Source: JACVCK01 sp041940385 (GTDB taxonomy: Bacteria > Planctomycetota > Phycisphaerae > Phycisphaerales > UBA1924). Taken from it: DNA of 64,000 bases. Numbering within the stretch: position 1 is the first letter of the stretch; each line of letters begins with the position of its first letter. The stretch lies in contig JBGTSD010000003.1 of assembly GCA_041940385.1 (NCBI GenBank), positions 4,742 to 68,741 of the forward strand, in the 5' to 3' direction. The notes under the pieces were generated by a model. That model saw only the letters and a program-made list of their open reading frames with translations, did no database searches and was not told the DNA's origin. Made by a program: the position numbers and the translations under genes. Positions 39,101 through 47,649 of this stretch are shown here, in pieces.

Positions 39101-42100
39101 CTGGCGAATCTGACGATTCGTCCGACGCCCAACTACGAGCTGGACTTCCAGCTGAGCGTGTCGGCGACGGCGACGGAGCCGGACACGGGCGACACGGAGA
39201 CGACCACGGAGACGCTGGTGGTGGACGTGGTTCCCGTGAACGATGCGCCGGTCGGCGCCGCGGGCACGACGACGACGACGGAAGACACGCCGGTGGTCGT
39301 GCGTCTCGAGACTGCGGACGTGGACATGTCGGACGACGTGGAGTCGGTGCGCATCGACGCGCTGCCCGAGAATGGTCGGCTGCTGCTGAACGGCGTCGAG
39401 GTGACCGAGGGTCAGATCATCGCGCAGGGCGATGTGGACGCGGGTCTCCTGACGTTCGAGCCGGACGAGGACTGGTCGGGAACGACGTCGCTGCGCTTCA
39501 GCGCGTTCGACGGCGATCTGTGGTCCACCACGCAGAGCGAAGAAACGCTTGTGGTGACGCCGGTCGTCGATGCGCCGTCGCTCCTGGTCGCGAACGCGTC
39601 GGGGCTCGAGGACACGGCGATTGCGCTGACGATCGATCCCGAGCTGACGGACGTGGATGGTTCGGAGACGCTCTCCGTGCGGATCAGCGGCGTGCCGAGC
39701 GGCGCGTCCCTGTCGGCGGGCACGAACCTGGGCGGCGGCGTGTGGGAGCTGACGCCGGCGCAGGTCGACGGGGTGACGATCACTCCGCCCCAGCATTACT
39801 CCGGCACGATCAACCTCACGGTGACGGCGACGAGCACCGAGACGTCCACCGGCACGACGGCGAGCACGTCGTCGGCGCTGCAGGTGACGGTCACGGGCGT
39901 CGTGGATTCGCCGAATCTGACGGCGAACGATCGCAGCGGCTCGGAAGATGCGAGCATCCTGCTCAACATCTCCTCGTCGCTCAAGGACACGGACGGCTCG
40001 GAGACGTTGACGGTGCGGATCTCGGGCGTGCCGCAGGGCGCGACGCTGAACGCGGGGACGAATCTCGGCAACGGCACGTGGAGCCTGACGCAGGCGCAGA
40101 TGAACGGTCTGCGGGTGACGCCGCCGGCGCACTTCTCGGGTTCGTTCGACCTGACGGTCGAGGCGACGAGCACGGAGAACACGGGCGTCACCGCGAGCGT
40201 GACGGACACGATGCGCGTGACGGTGAACGCGGTGGCGGACACGCCGACGCTGACGGTCGCGAACGCGTCGGGCCTCGAGGATACGTCGATTCCGCTGAGC
40301 ATCACCTCGGCGCTGGTGGACACGGATGGGTCCGAGTCGCTGTCGGTGACGGTGAGCGGCGTGCCGAGCGGCGCGTCGCTGTCGGCGGGCACGAACCTCG
40401 GCAACGGCGTGTGGCGTCTGACGCCCGCGGAGCTGTCGGGGCTCGAGATCGATCCCCCGACGAACTATTCGGGCACGATCAATCTGACGGTGACGGCGAC
40501 GAGCACCGAGGCGTCGAACGGCGCCACGGCGAGCCGTGTGTCGGCGATGTCGGTGACGGTGGGCGGCGTGGCGGATGCGCCGACGCTCTCGTTCGACGAT
40601 GCGTCGGGCGCGGAGGACACGGCGATCGCGCTGGACCTGGCGTCAGCGCTGACGGATACGGATGGGTCGGAGACGCTGTCGGTGCGGGTGAGCGGCGTGC
40701 CGCAGGGCGCGACGCTGTCCGCCGGCACGAACAACGGCGACGGTTCCTGGACGCTGACGGCGGCGCAGCTCAACGGGCTGACGATCACGCCGCCGGCGCA
40801 CTTCTCGGGTTCGTTCGACCTGACGGCGACGGCGACGAGCACGGACGCGGGCGGCAGCACGTCGAGCGTCGTGGCGACGGCGACGGTGGATGTCTCCTCG
40901 GTGGCGGACGCTCCGACGCTGACGGCGCAGGACGTGTCGGGCTTCGAGGATCAGGCGATCGCGCTCGACATCGACGCGGCGCTCGTGGACGCGGACGGTT
41001 CCGAGACGCTGGAGGTGGTCATCAGCGGCGTGCCGAACGGCGCGACGCTGTCGGCCGGCGTCGACAACGGCGACGGCACGTGGACGCTGACCTCGGCGGA
41101 GCTGCACGGGCTCGAAGTCATGCCCCCGGCGGACTTCTCGGGGTCCTTCACGCTCACGGTGACGGCGACCAGTGAAGAGGTGGACGGCGGATTGGCGAGC
41201 ACAGTCGCGGCCTTTGATGTCAGCGTCGAGGGTGTGGCGGATGCGCCCACGCTCTCGGTGAGCGACGCCGCCGGCCTGCAGGACTCGGCGATCCCGCTGG
41301 TCATCAGCTCGAATGCGGTCGATGTGGATGGCTCGGAGACGGTGACGGTCGTGGTCAGCGGCGTGCCGCACGGCGCCACGCTCTCCGCCGGTGTGAACAA
41401 CGGCGATCGGACGTGGACGCTGACGCCCGACCAGCTCGAGGGTCTGCGGTTCACGCCGCCGGCCAACTTCCGCGGCGAACTCGACCTCACGGTGACGGCG
41501 ACGAGCACGGAGGCGGACGGCGACGCGACGACGGTCAGCGCGGGCTTCACGGTCAATGTCCTGGGCATGGCCGATGCGCCTTCGCTCGTGGCGCACCCCG
41601 CGGCCGGCGCGGAGGATTCGCCGATCGCGCTGCGCATCGACGCGGCGCTCACGGACGATTCGGGCACGGAGACGCTGAGCGTTCGGATCAGCGGCGTGCC
41701 GGAGGGCGCGACGCTGTCGGCGGGCATCGACCACGGCGACGGGTCGTGGACGCTGCGTCGCGATCAGCTCAACGGCCTGAAGCTGAATCCGCCGACCGAT
41801 TACTCGGGCTCGTTCGACCTGACGGTGGCGGCGACGAGCGCGGACGTGGACGGTCACACCGCCACGTCGAGCGTGCGGATGAGCGTCGAGGTGCGCCCGG
41901 TGGCGGATGCGCCGGACCTGGTCGTGGCTCATGTGTCTGGCGCGGAGGATCAGCCGGTTCCGGTGACGATCTCCGCGGCGCTGACGGACGTCGATGGCTC
42001 CGAGTCGCTGTCGGTCACGATCCGCGGCGTGCCGGATGGCGCGACGCTGTCGGCGGGCACGGATCTTGGCAATGGTCAGTGGCGTCTGAGCGCGAACGAT

Positions 42101-43147
42101 CTTCGCGGCCTGACGCTGACGCCGCCGGCGGACTACTCGGGCTCGTTCGATCTGACGGTGACCGCGGTGAGCACGGACGGCGCCGACACGGCGACGGTCG
42201 TGGGCGTGGTCGGCGTGAACATCGAGGGGAGCGCGGATGCGCCGACGCTCTCGGTGAACGACGCGACGGGGCGCGCGACGGCGCCGATCGCGCTGGGCAT
42301 CGACGCGGCGCTCACGGATACGGACGGTTCGGAGACGCTCTCGATCGTGGTGTCCGGCGTGCCGCAGGGTGTGACGCTCTCGGCGGGCGTGGACAACGGC
42401 GACGGGACGTGGACGCTGCGGCCGTCTGATCTTGAAGGATTGACCCTGACGTCTTCGGACTCGGCGGGTGGTCGCTTCGAGCTGACGGTGACGGCGACGA
42501 GCACGGAGGCGAACGGCGATGCGGCGAGCCGCAGCGCGACGCTGCAGGTCGCGGTCGAGGGCGAGCCGGCCAAGCCGGTCGAGCCGACGCCGCGCCCGGA
42601 CGCCGGCGGCGAAGAGCCGACGGACGAGGAGCCGGCGCCCGGCGGGCAGCGGCCGACGCCGCAGATGGGCGTCGTCGATTGGTCGGGCCAGGAGGACCTG
42701 GGCGTGATCGATCCGATCGCGGGCGTGGACCAGGTGCTGGAGCAGATCGATGCGCAGGTGAACGAGTTGAATCTGCGCGAGGCGGAGCCGCTGGACGCGG
42801 AGCGCGAATTCGGGTTCCGGCCGGTCGGCGAGCTGACGCCGCTCGCGGTGGAGGAGGACGACGATCGTCGTCCGCTGCCGCCGCCGAGCGATCCGTTGCT
42901 GGAGTTCCTGCGTCCGCAGAACTCGGAGCGTGCGTCGGACGGCGGCGCCGGGGGCGACGATGGGCGCGGGGCGTGGGGGGCTCCGGACGAGCGCATCGGC
43001 GGCGCCGGGGACGAGGGCGTGAGCGTGCAGGAGCGGATCGCTCGGGCGTTCACGATGTTGCTGGGTCTGGTGCGCTCGCTGGGCGCCCGGCCGAGCTCTG
43101 ACGATGAGTCCACCACCAAGCAGGGCATTCGTGGCCGCAGGGGTTGA
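33167..43147 (+). CDS. giant LEPRxLL-type surface/secreted protein with RTX, PKD-like and cadherin-like repeats
   Basis: A 3,326-residue adhesin-like protein. Residues about 10-30 hold a LEPRxLL-like signal (RQRPETLEDRILLSG) in place of a classic signal peptide, as in many large planctomycetal exported proteins. Then come RTX-type calcium-binding nonapeptides (GGxGxDxL, about 50-490), five PKD-like domains (each with a YSWxQVSGP-like core), a Gly/Ser linker (about 1055-1108), five more PKD-like domains, three cadherin-like/tandem composite units (about 1580-2140), nine repeats of about 111 residues centred on SGVPxGATLSAG (about 2143-3130), and a Pro/Glu/Asp-rich C-terminus ending in GIRGRRG. 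The GTG at 33167 has GGAG six bases upstream. The following PilZ, GAF-HlyD, M50-HlyD and HlyD genes probably handle its control and export. No sortase or PEP-CTERM signal is seen. Confidence 0.92.
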   Translation: MAKQPSRRSRTSRKDAKRQRPETLEDRILLSGTWADADTGDPIAGPTDNNDTYTGTSGSDTASGLGGADNLFGGDGDDTLSGGAGNDQLYGEGGNDTLSGGAGDDVLDGGSGSDTADYSGSINRVVVDLDDGTATGQGNDTLVGIENVQGSTGDDVIRGDGQANTIDGGAGHDYIEGRGGNDVISGGSGNDVIDAGEGNDTVSGGSGDDLLIGGGGTDTVTYEGATGGVNVDLGAGTSTGEGNDTLVGFENVTGSSHNDTIVGDGGANTIRGGGGNDTLRGGAGDDTLEGEAGDDVLEGGTGNDTLRGGTGNDTLRGEAGADVLEGGAGDDVLEGGADNDTLRGGSGNDTLRGGTGDDTLEGGAGDDAIIGGDGVDTVTYANASQGVTVDLGAGTATGDGTDTISETENVIGSSYNDTITGDGGANVLEGGAGDDVLSGGGGNDTLRGGQGNDVLIGGAGVNTLEGGEGDDVLYADGDDIVRGGTGYDTVSFENSTSGVTFDFAGTDIEHAIGSDHDDVFAISSANPGDHFVIEGGAGSNVIDLSAFDVSDIEIDHETGIATVQLAGGGSFTIEFSDVDHFYVDGVEGAPMLATAEDVVVGEAELVQLNGTGMSEPGKVLTYSWSQVSGPVVAINGADTSAPTFQTPELDSNATIRFRVEVSDGTNTGVQFVTVGVTADNDPVVVDLGPDRIVSEGEAVTLNASIVDPEGYTTLQTWEQVSGPAVELSGEETSSLSFTAPVLTESADLVFKITVSDGENETIEFITVHVDGANDAAVADAGPDMTVAEGRTVTLAGSATDPDGGGAPTYSWRQVSGPAVVLNDADTLSPSFLSPQGLVNTDLEFELTVTDGGNVSTDTVIVTVNATDEGPNFTSLPTLSVGENQVVMLSAAAEDPEGNPVTYSWRQTGGTPVTLSNANTQTPSFTSPELISNSWLTFEVTASDGSVSSIGTVEVLVNAINNAPTVEAAPDFVVESGDLAELSASGADPEGRAIAYTWTQVSGPAADIFNASSANASFDAPTVTETTELVFQVEVTDGRNTTVDTITVTIEPGAGVGGGGGSGGSGGSGGSGGSGGSGGSGGGGEGGGGGGSGGGGGGGGGSGGGGGGAPPAEPLIVRAPAMIETMEGDTVALSVNVPQSTGNVSYSWTQVAGSETVVLTGSDTASPTFVVPEHLDNEVYVFDVTVTDDTGSQTVRVNVRVEADNDAPDADADEDATQLTESIYQVGSTNSDPEGQNLSYRWVQVGGPNVNVLSGRSPHLQVSSRGLTEPAEVTFELQVSDGTNVSTDLVTFTMNPGNTDPEVSAGPDQDVFENDLVQLTSVATDADEDELTYFWTQTGGPAVVLSDPTSPTPTFTAPQTGGVEEITFELRVSDGIAEVTDSVTIRVEGVNEPPIVDAGPFQSVNENDLVTLTATASDPEDDTLTYTWRQVHGTPVVINDANNPTATFTAPEGVANSYVTFEVEVTDGEFTRTDRVTVLINADNDAPTLDAGPDFTVMEESTVTIPATASDPEGRPLSHQWEQIGGPAVTIVDPYALEAQFDAPNVAQDTELTFRITTTDGEHTVVDTVTVTVSGVNDAPEPVNATTIATEDIESAVVLTGTDPDLGHEVTHFRVDALPAFGTLTFNGSPVNAGDIFTAAEIEAGQLRFIGPPDASGSTSLQFSVSDGQLWSAAPATHSIVVVGDADAPVWTTADASGVEDTPIPLSVSVALTDVDGSESITAVNVSGAPAGSVFTDGVNSVTAWNGSANITSLNLASLSIIPASNYDQDFTLTFSATSRETDGDTTVGAGTLVVHIDAVNDPPIAVSGTLTINEDVESVVTLGSQEVDTGDAASLFRIESLPSHGTLLLNGVAVNAGDQIAAFDVSHGLLTYRPDPDWSGSTSFEFSVYDGEQWSAADATQSVVVRGVADAPLVTVADASGAEDSVIPIPMSAAIVDVDGSESITRVEISGAPAGSIFSDGVNSATAYGQPVNVTGWDLANLTIRPTPNYELDFQLSVSATATEPDTGDTETTTETLVVDVVPVNDAPVGAAGTTTTTEDTPVVVRLETADVDMSDDVESVRIDALPENGRLLLNGVEVTEGQIIAQGDVDAGLLTFEPDEDWSGTTSLRFSAFDGDLWSTTQSEETLVVTPVVDAPSLLVANASGLEDTAIALTIDPELTDVDGSETLSVRISGVPSGASLSAGTNLGGGVWELTPAQVDGVTITPPQHYSGTINLTVTATSTETSTGTTASTSSALQVTVTGVVDSPNLTANDRSGSEDASILLNISSSLKDTDGSETLTVRISGVPQGATLNAGTNLGNGTWSLTQAQMNGLRVTPPAHFSGSFDLTVEATSTENTGVTASVTDTMRVTVNAVADTPTLTVANASGLEDTSIPLSITSALVDTDGSESLSVTVSGVPSGASLSAGTNLGNGVWRLTPAELSGLEIDPPTNYSGTINLTVTATSTEASNGATASRVSAMSVTVGGVADAPTLSFDDASGAEDTAIALDLASALTDTDGSETLSVRVSGVPQGATLSAGTNNGDGSWTLTAAQLNGLTITPPAHFSGSFDLTATATSTDAGGSTSSVVATATVDVSSVADAPTLTAQDVSGFEDQAIALDIDAALVDADGSETLEVVISGVPNGATLSAGVDNGDGTWTLTSAELHGLEVMPPADFSGSFTLTVTATSEEVDGGLASTVAAFDVSVEGVADAPTLSVSDAAGLQDSAIPLVISSNAVDVDGSETVTVVVSGVPHGATLSAGVNNGDRTWTLTPDQLEGLRFTPPANFRGELDLTVTATSTEADGDATTVSAGFTVNVLGMADAPSLVAHPAAGAEDSPIALRIDAALTDDSGTETLSVRISGVPEGATLSAGIDHGDGSWTLRRDQLNGLKLNPPTDYSGSFDLTVAATSADVDGHTATSSVRMSVEVRPVADAPDLVVAHVSGAEDQPVPVTISAALTDVDGSESLSVTIRGVPDGATLSAGTDLGNGQWRLSANDLRGLTLTPPADYSGSFDLTVTAVSTDGADTATVVGVVGVNIEGSADAPTLSVNDATGRATAPIALGIDAALTDTDGSETLSIVVSGVPQGVTLSAGVDNGDGTWTLRPSDLEGLTLTSSDSAGGRFELTVTATSTEANGDAASRSATLQVAVEGEPAKPVEPTPRPDAGGEEPTDEEPAPGGQRPTPQMGVVDWSGQEDLGVIDPIAGVDQVLEQIDAQVNELNLREAEPLDAEREFGFRPVGELTPLAVEEDDDRRPLPPPSDPLLEFLRPQNSERASDGGAGGDDGRGAWGAPDERIGGAGDEGVSVQERIARAFTMLLGLVRSLGARPSSDDESTTKQGIRGRRG
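33310..34650 (+). repeat. RTX calcium-binding repeat block
   Basis: Dense nonapeptide repeats of the GGxGNDxLxGG kind, encoded by near-repetitive DNA (GGCGGCxCxGGCAACGACAC-like units). They are interrupted three times by a 'VxYxxAxxGVxVDLGxGTxxGxG' spacer of RTX-protein type. Such repeats fold into a calcium-loaded beta roll after export. Confidence 0.9.
39590..42560 (+). repeat. nine tandem protein repeats of about 111 residues (333-336 bp)
   Basis: The core SGVPxGATLSAG recurs nine times (one as RGVPDGATLSAG, one as SGVPQGVTLSAG) at steps of about 333-336 bp, each unit starting with an 'ADAPTLxVxDASGxEDxxI' stretch and ending with an LTVTATSTE stretch. Likely tandem beta-sandwich domains of a surface stalk. 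Confidence 0.88.
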
Positions 43148-43162
43148 AGGAGTTAGAGAGCG

Positions 43163-43585
43163 ATGCTGACCTCCCGCCAGCAGAGCAAGCCGGTCGACGC
43201 GGAAGCGGATGCGTTGATCGACGAGCTTGCCAAGAGCACACCGGACGCGATCAAGCAGATGCGTCAGCACACGCGTCTGTCGGTGCGCGTGAAGGTGTTC
43301 GTGGAGCCGGGCAGTCTGAGCGAGCGCGACGGCGTTCGGCTGCAGGGCGTGACGGGCGACATCTCGGCGGGCGGGGCGCAGATTCTTCTGCCGCGGCCGC
43401 TGAAGATCGGCGACGTGTATCAGTTGTCGTTCGATCGAGCGGAGTTCGACATGCCGAGCGTGTACGCGCTGTGTCTTCGTGGGCGTTTCGTCCGGGCGGA
43501 CGCCTACGAGGCCGGATTGCGATTCCTGGAGAGCGTGACGCTGCCCGCGGGCGCGGAGGGTCGCGGCTCGGAGACGATCGTCTGA
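43163..43585 (+). CDS. PilZ-domain protein (probable c-di-GMP receptor)
   Basis: A 140-residue soluble protein. The PilZ signature is present as RQHTRLSVRV (RxxxR) and GDISAGGAQILL (the D/N-x-S-x-x-G motif), with the usual beta-barrel around it, so c-di-GMP binding is expected. The ATG at 43163 has AAGGAG at 43147-43152, upstream and partly in the stop region of the giant-protein gene, 15 bp away. The position between the giant adhesin-like gene and its membrane adaptors suggests that display or release of the adhesin responds to c-di-GMP. Confidence 0.88.
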   Translation: MLTSRQQSKPVDAEADALIDELAKSTPDAIKQMRQHTRLSVRVKVFVEPGSLSERDGVRLQGVTGDISAGGAQILLPRPLKIGDVYQLSFDRAEFDMPSVYALCLRGRFVRADAYEAGLRFLESVTLPAGAEGRGSETIV

Positions 43586-43616
43586 CGGTTGAGTGACGCC
43601 GAAGGACCATCCATAC

Positions 43617-45512
43617 ATGAGCGCGACTGTGCAGACGATTGCGACAAGCGACGCCGCGGCGGGGAGCTGGCGGCAGGAGGCGGAGCATCATGCTTCGGAC
43701 CTTCCGGGTCGCCTCGCGTCCATCGAGCGGGAGTACGGCGATCCGGCGCGCCGTGCCTCGGCGATGCTGGACGCGGTGATGGACTGCCTCGGGTGCCTGG
43801 CGAGCTGCCTGGACGCCGATCTGGGGGGTCAGGAGACCGACGCGCATCGCAAGCGCGAGGTCGAGGGCGTGGAGGCCTGGACGGCAACGCTGCGCGCGAC
43901 GGCGCGGGAAGCGCGCGGGGAGCGCCGGACGATCGCGCGGCTCTTCGGCGCGGAGCCGGGGCGGCCGGAATACGCGGTCGTCGCGGCGCCGATCGAGTCC
44001 GGCCCGACGCCGCTGGGCGCCGTGTCGGCGCTGGTCCGCTGCGGCAACGAGGTGCAGGCGGAGCGGTTGCAGCTGCACCTGCAGGCGGCGTGCGCGCAGG
44101 CGGCGCGGATGCTCTCGCGTGCGGCGCCGAAGTCCACGATCGAGATGAACGACATCGCCCGCGTGTTCACCCGCGCCGGGCAGTTCCGCGACCTCTACGA
44201 GTTCGCCTACACGATCACCAACTCGGCGCGTCAGCGGTTCCATTGCGATCAGGCGGCCATGGGCGTGGTGCGCGGCGGCAAGGTCGACGTGCTCTGCATC
44301 TCCGGGCTGGACCAGGTGAAGCGCCGAAGCCCGGGCGTGCGCGTCCTCGAGCAGGCGATGGGGGAGTGCTTCGACTGCGGCCGGCCGGTGGTGGCGCAGC
44401 AGCGTGATCGCTGGGAGGAAACGGCGTTCGCCGAGGACGGCCTGTTGCATCAGCGCTGGCGCGCTTCGGCGGCGGGATCGTGCGTGCTGAGCGTGCCGAT
44501 CCTCGCGGGCGATGAGGTGGTGTCGATCGTGTCGTTTCGTCGTCCGGCGGATCAGCCGTTCGATGCGGAGGATCTGGCGGCGGCGCAGAAGCTGCTGGCG
44601 CCCTTGAGCGGCGCGATCCCGCTGGTCGGGCGCGCGACGCGCCGGCTGCACGTGCATCTGGCGCATTCGGCGCGGGAGACGAAGCGCTGGTGGCTGACGC
44701 GCGGTTCGATCCGCAAGAAGCTCGCCGTCGGCGGGCTGGTGATTCTGTTCACCTGGATCCTCTTCTCGTCGCGCATGTATCGCGTGTCGGCGCCGGCGGT
44801 GGTGGTCGCGGAGCGGCAGCACGTGGTCGCGTGCCCGATCGACGGCGCGGTGGCCGAGGTCATGGTTCGCGCCGGGCAGCAGGTGACGGCGGGCGATGCG
44901 CTCGCGCGGATGGACACGTCGGCGCTGGAGCTGGAGCGCCGGCAGCTCGAGGCGGAGCTGCGCCGGGCGGAGCTGAAGGTGTCGGAGGGCGTGGCGCTCC
45001 GAGACCCGTCGGCGGCGTCGATCGCGCAGAGCGAGCTTCGAACGCTGCAGACGCGTCTCCAGCATGTCCTTTGGAAGATCGATGCGTCGCAGATTCGTGC
45101 GGCGACGTCCGGCATCGTGATCGGGTCGGAGCTGACCGATCTGCCCGGGCGCCTGATGGCGGTGGGCGAGCCGATTCTGGCGATCGCGGATCCCTCGTCG
45201 CTCGCGCTGGAGCTGCACGTGCCGGAGGGACGCGTCGCCGACCTGGTGTCGGGCGCGAAGCTGCGGTTCGCGAGCCATGCGCGCCCGGAGTCGCCAGGGT
45301 ATACGACCCTCGATCGCGTCGCGCCGGCGTCGGTGGAGCGTTCGGGGCGCGCGGTGTTCGTGGCGGAGGCGACGCTGCCGACAACGCAGCAGGACTGGCT
45401 GCGCCCGGGCATGGAGGGCGTGGCGATGGTGGAGGTCGGGGAGCGATCGAACTGGTGGCTGATGGCGCACCGCGTGACCAATGCGGCGCGGCTGCGGTTC
45501 TGGATGGATTGA
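43617..45512 (+). CDS. membrane protein with cytoplasmic GAF-like domain and HlyD-type adaptor domain
   Basis: A 631-residue protein. The N-terminal about 170 residues are helical; residues about 178-340 look like a GAF-type sensor domain ('NDIARVFTRAGQFRDLYEFA', VLSVPILAGDEVVSIVSF). One membrane segment follows near 370 (LAVGGLVILFTWILF). The outer part is a membrane-fusion (HlyD/biotin-lipoyl) domain: 'VVACPIDGAVAEVMVRAGQQ' , a short coiled coil, 'IRAATSGIVI' and a beta-barrel. So a cytoplasmic sensor is joined to a periplasmic adaptor. The ATG at 43617 has AAGGA 10 bases upstream; a GTG eight codons earlier is an alternative. The next gene starts one base after its stop, so they are one operon. 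Confidence 0.85.
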   Translation: MSATVQTIATSDAAAGSWRQEAEHHASDLPGRLASIEREYGDPARRASAMLDAVMDCLGCLASCLDADLGGQETDAHRKREVEGVEAWTATLRATAREARGERRTIARLFGAEPGRPEYAVVAAPIESGPTPLGAVSALVRCGNEVQAERLQLHLQAACAQAARMLSRAAPKSTIEMNDIARVFTRAGQFRDLYEFAYTITNSARQRFHCDQAAMGVVRGGKVDVLCISGLDQVKRRSPGVRVLEQAMGECFDCGRPVVAQQRDRWEETAFAEDGLLHQRWRASAAGSCVLSVPILAGDEVVSIVSFRRPADQPFDAEDLAAAQKLLAPLSGAIPLVGRATRRLHVHLAHSARETKRWWLTRGSIRKKLAVGGLVILFTWILFSSRMYRVSAPAVVVAERQHVVACPIDGAVAEVMVRAGQQVTAGDALARMDTSALELERRQLEAELRRAELKVSEGVALRDPSAASIAQSELRTLQTRLQHVLWKIDASQIRAATSGIVIGSELTDLPGRLMAVGEPILAIADPSSLALELHVPEGRVADLVSGAKLRFASHARPESPGYTTLDRVAPASVERSGRAVFVAEATLPTTQQDWLRPGMEGVAMVEVGERSNWWLMAHRVTNAARLRFWMD

Positions 45513-45513
45513 G

Positions 45514-47649
45514 ATGAGCGGACCTCCGACCCAGCCCGGACTTGCGGATCGACTGCGCGGCGTCGTGGTGGCGGCGCGCGGCGAGCTGCACATCAGCCGA
45601 CATGTCTTCCGGGCGGGGCCGGCGTACGTCCTGCGCGATCCGATCAGCTTCGCGACGCATCGGATCGATCCCGAGGATTACCGCGTGTTCAGCGCGATCC
45701 GAGGCGACCTGACGCTCGGCGAGACGTTCGATGGGCTGGTGGCGTCGGGCGAGCTCGATCGGGCGGACGAGGAGGCGTTCTACGCGCTGGTGCTCGACCT
45801 GCACCAGCGGAGTCTCCTGAGCTTGCCGATCAACGACGCGGACAAGCTGTACGAGCGGTTCCAGCGCCGGCGACGGGCCGAGAACCTGTCACGGGCCATG
45901 GGGATCTTCTTCCTCCGGATTCCGCTCGTGAACCCGGACCAATTTCTCACGCGGACGCTGCCGCTGTTCGGCTGGCTGTTCACCAGGCCGGCGCTGATCG
46001 GCTGGATGGCGCTGTCGGTCGCGGCCCTGGCGGTCGCGGCGTCGCGCTGGCGCGACCTGACGTCGCCAGTGCTGACGGTGCTCGACGGCAACAACATGTT
46101 CATGCTCTTCGGCGCGCTGATCGCGCTGAAGATCATTCACGAGTTCGGTCACGCGTACGCGTGCAAGGCGTTCGGCGGGCACGTGCCGGAGATGGGCGTG
46201 TTCCTGGTGCTGTTCACGCCGCTGGCGTACGTGGATGCGACGGATTCGTGGACGTTCAGCGAGACGCGACGGCGGGCGATCGTGACGCTGGGGGGCGTGT
46301 ACTTCGAGTCGATCATCGGCGCGATCGCGATGTTCGTGTGGGCGTCGTCGGAGGCCGGGACGCTGAACACGCTGGCGTACCAGGTGGTGATCCTCTCGAC
46401 GGTGACGACGGCGGTCTTCAACCTCAACCCGCTGCTGCGCTACGACGCGTACTACCTGGTGAGCGATCTGAGCGGAATCCCGAACCTGCGCCAGCGCTGT
46501 TCGGAGGCGGTCGCCGGATTGCTCAAGCGGACCTTGTACGGGCTGAAGGTTGACAAGAACGGAGAGGCGATCCGGCCGCACGCGGGGCTGGTGGCGTTCG
46601 GATTGGCGCAGGTGAGCTACCGCGTGGTGGTTCTGCTGACCATTTCGACGGTGCTGATCATGAAGTTCGGGGGAATCGGGCTGGGCCTTGGGGTGGTGCT
46701 GATCGGCATGGGGGTCGCGAAGTCGCTCATGGCGCTGGTGCGGTACCTGGTGAGTTCCGAGGAGACGGCGCCGGTGCGGATGCGCGCGTACGCGGTCACG
46801 GGGGCGGTGGCGGCGGCGGCGATCGGCGGCGCGTTGCTGATTCCTGCGCCGTGGCCCGTGGATGCGCGGGGCGTGGTGTCGTTCGAGGACGTGGCCTTGA
46901 TCCGGGCGCCGCATCGCGCGGAGGTCGTGGACGTGCCGGTGCGCATCGGCGAGCCGCGGCGGAAGGGCGAGTCGCTCGCGGCGCTGCGGAATCCGGACCT
47001 CGAGTCGGAGGAGCGTGCTCTGCGGTCCGAGCTGGAAACGGCTCGGGCGCGCACGGTGCTCGCGGCAATGCGTTCTCCGGGCGAAGCGACGATGGCCGAG
47101 GCGGATGTCCGGCAGGCGAGCGCGCGCCTGGCGCAAGTGGGCGACGACCTGCAGGCGCTCGAGATCGAAGCGCCGGCGGACGGGCGTGTGCTTGACGTGC
47201 TGGTCCGGGAGACCGGGCGCGCGGTCGAGGAGGGCGAGCCGGTCCTGGTCTACGCGTCGGGATCGCCGGAGGCGGTGTTCCATGTGCGCATGTTCGAGTT
47301 CGAATCGCTGAGGCTGAGCGTGGGCGAATCGATCGAGTGCCGCGCGGCGGCGCATCCGGAACGCGCGGTGATCGGGCGCGTGACGCACATCGGGCGGGTG
47401 GCGACGCGCGACGTGGCGTCGCGTGTGTCGGCGCTGGCGCCGGGCGGGCTGGTGCCGGTGAACGCGGCGACGGGGGAGGCGGCGGATCCGTACTTCGAGA
47501 TTCGCCTGCGCCTCGATCCGCAGGACGCGGCACTGGCCGGCGCTGGTCTGCGCGCGCGGTTCCCGGCGCACTACCGAACGACGGCGCAGGTCCTCGAGCG
47601 CCGAGTGAAGCGGTTCCTGAACACGGTTCGGGAGGGGGCCGACGGATGA
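45514..47649 (+). CDS. M50-type membrane metalloprotease fused to a HlyD-type adaptor domain
   Basis: A 711-residue membrane protein. The N-terminal about 110 residues resemble the small PqqD-like domain found ahead of such proteins. Several membrane segments follow, carrying KIIHEFGHAYACKAFGG (zinc site HExxH, near 209) and FNLNPLLRYDAYYL (near 304), the second half-site of M50 intramembrane proteases (usually NPLxRxDGY; here Ala replaces Gly). The C-terminal about 280 residues form a HlyD-like periplasmic domain (LIRAPHRAEVVDVPVRIGEP, IEAPADGRVLDVLVRETGRA). Likely role: processing or export of the giant surface protein. The start ATG at 45514 lies one base after the previous stop. Confidence 0.87.
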   Translation: MSGPPTQPGLADRLRGVVVAARGELHISRHVFRAGPAYVLRDPISFATHRIDPEDYRVFSAIRGDLTLGETFDGLVASGELDRADEEAFYALVLDLHQRSLLSLPINDADKLYERFQRRRRAENLSRAMGIFFLRIPLVNPDQFLTRTLPLFGWLFTRPALIGWMALSVAALAVAASRWRDLTSPVLTVLDGNNMFMLFGALIALKIIHEFGHAYACKAFGGHVPEMGVFLVLFTPLAYVDATDSWTFSETRRRAIVTLGGVYFESIIGAIAMFVWASSEAGTLNTLAYQVVILSTVTTAVFNLNPLLRYDAYYLVSDLSGIPNLRQRCSEAVAGLLKRTLYGLKVDKNGEAIRPHAGLVAFGLAQVSYRVVVLLTISTVLIMKFGGIGLGLGVVLIGMGVAKSLMALVRYLVSSEETAPVRMRAYAVTGAVAAAAIGGALLIPAPWPVDARGVVSFEDVALIRAPHRAEVVDVPVRIGEPRRKGESLAALRNPDLESEERALRSELETARARTVLAAMRSPGEATMAEADVRQASARLAQVGDDLQALEIEAPADGRVLDVLVRETGRAVEEGEPVLVYASGSPEAVFHVRMFEFESLRLSVGESIECRAAAHPERAVIGRVTHIGRVATRDVASRVSALAPGGLVPVNAATGEAADPYFEIRLRLDPQDAALAGAGLRARFPAHYRTTAQVLERRVKRFLNTVREGADG

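Noticed and set aside
33527..40132. 2,201-residue open frame on the minus strand
   Set aside because: It is antisense to the giant repeat protein, extremely Arg/His-rich, and exists because high-GC repetitive DNA lacks stop codons on the other strand.
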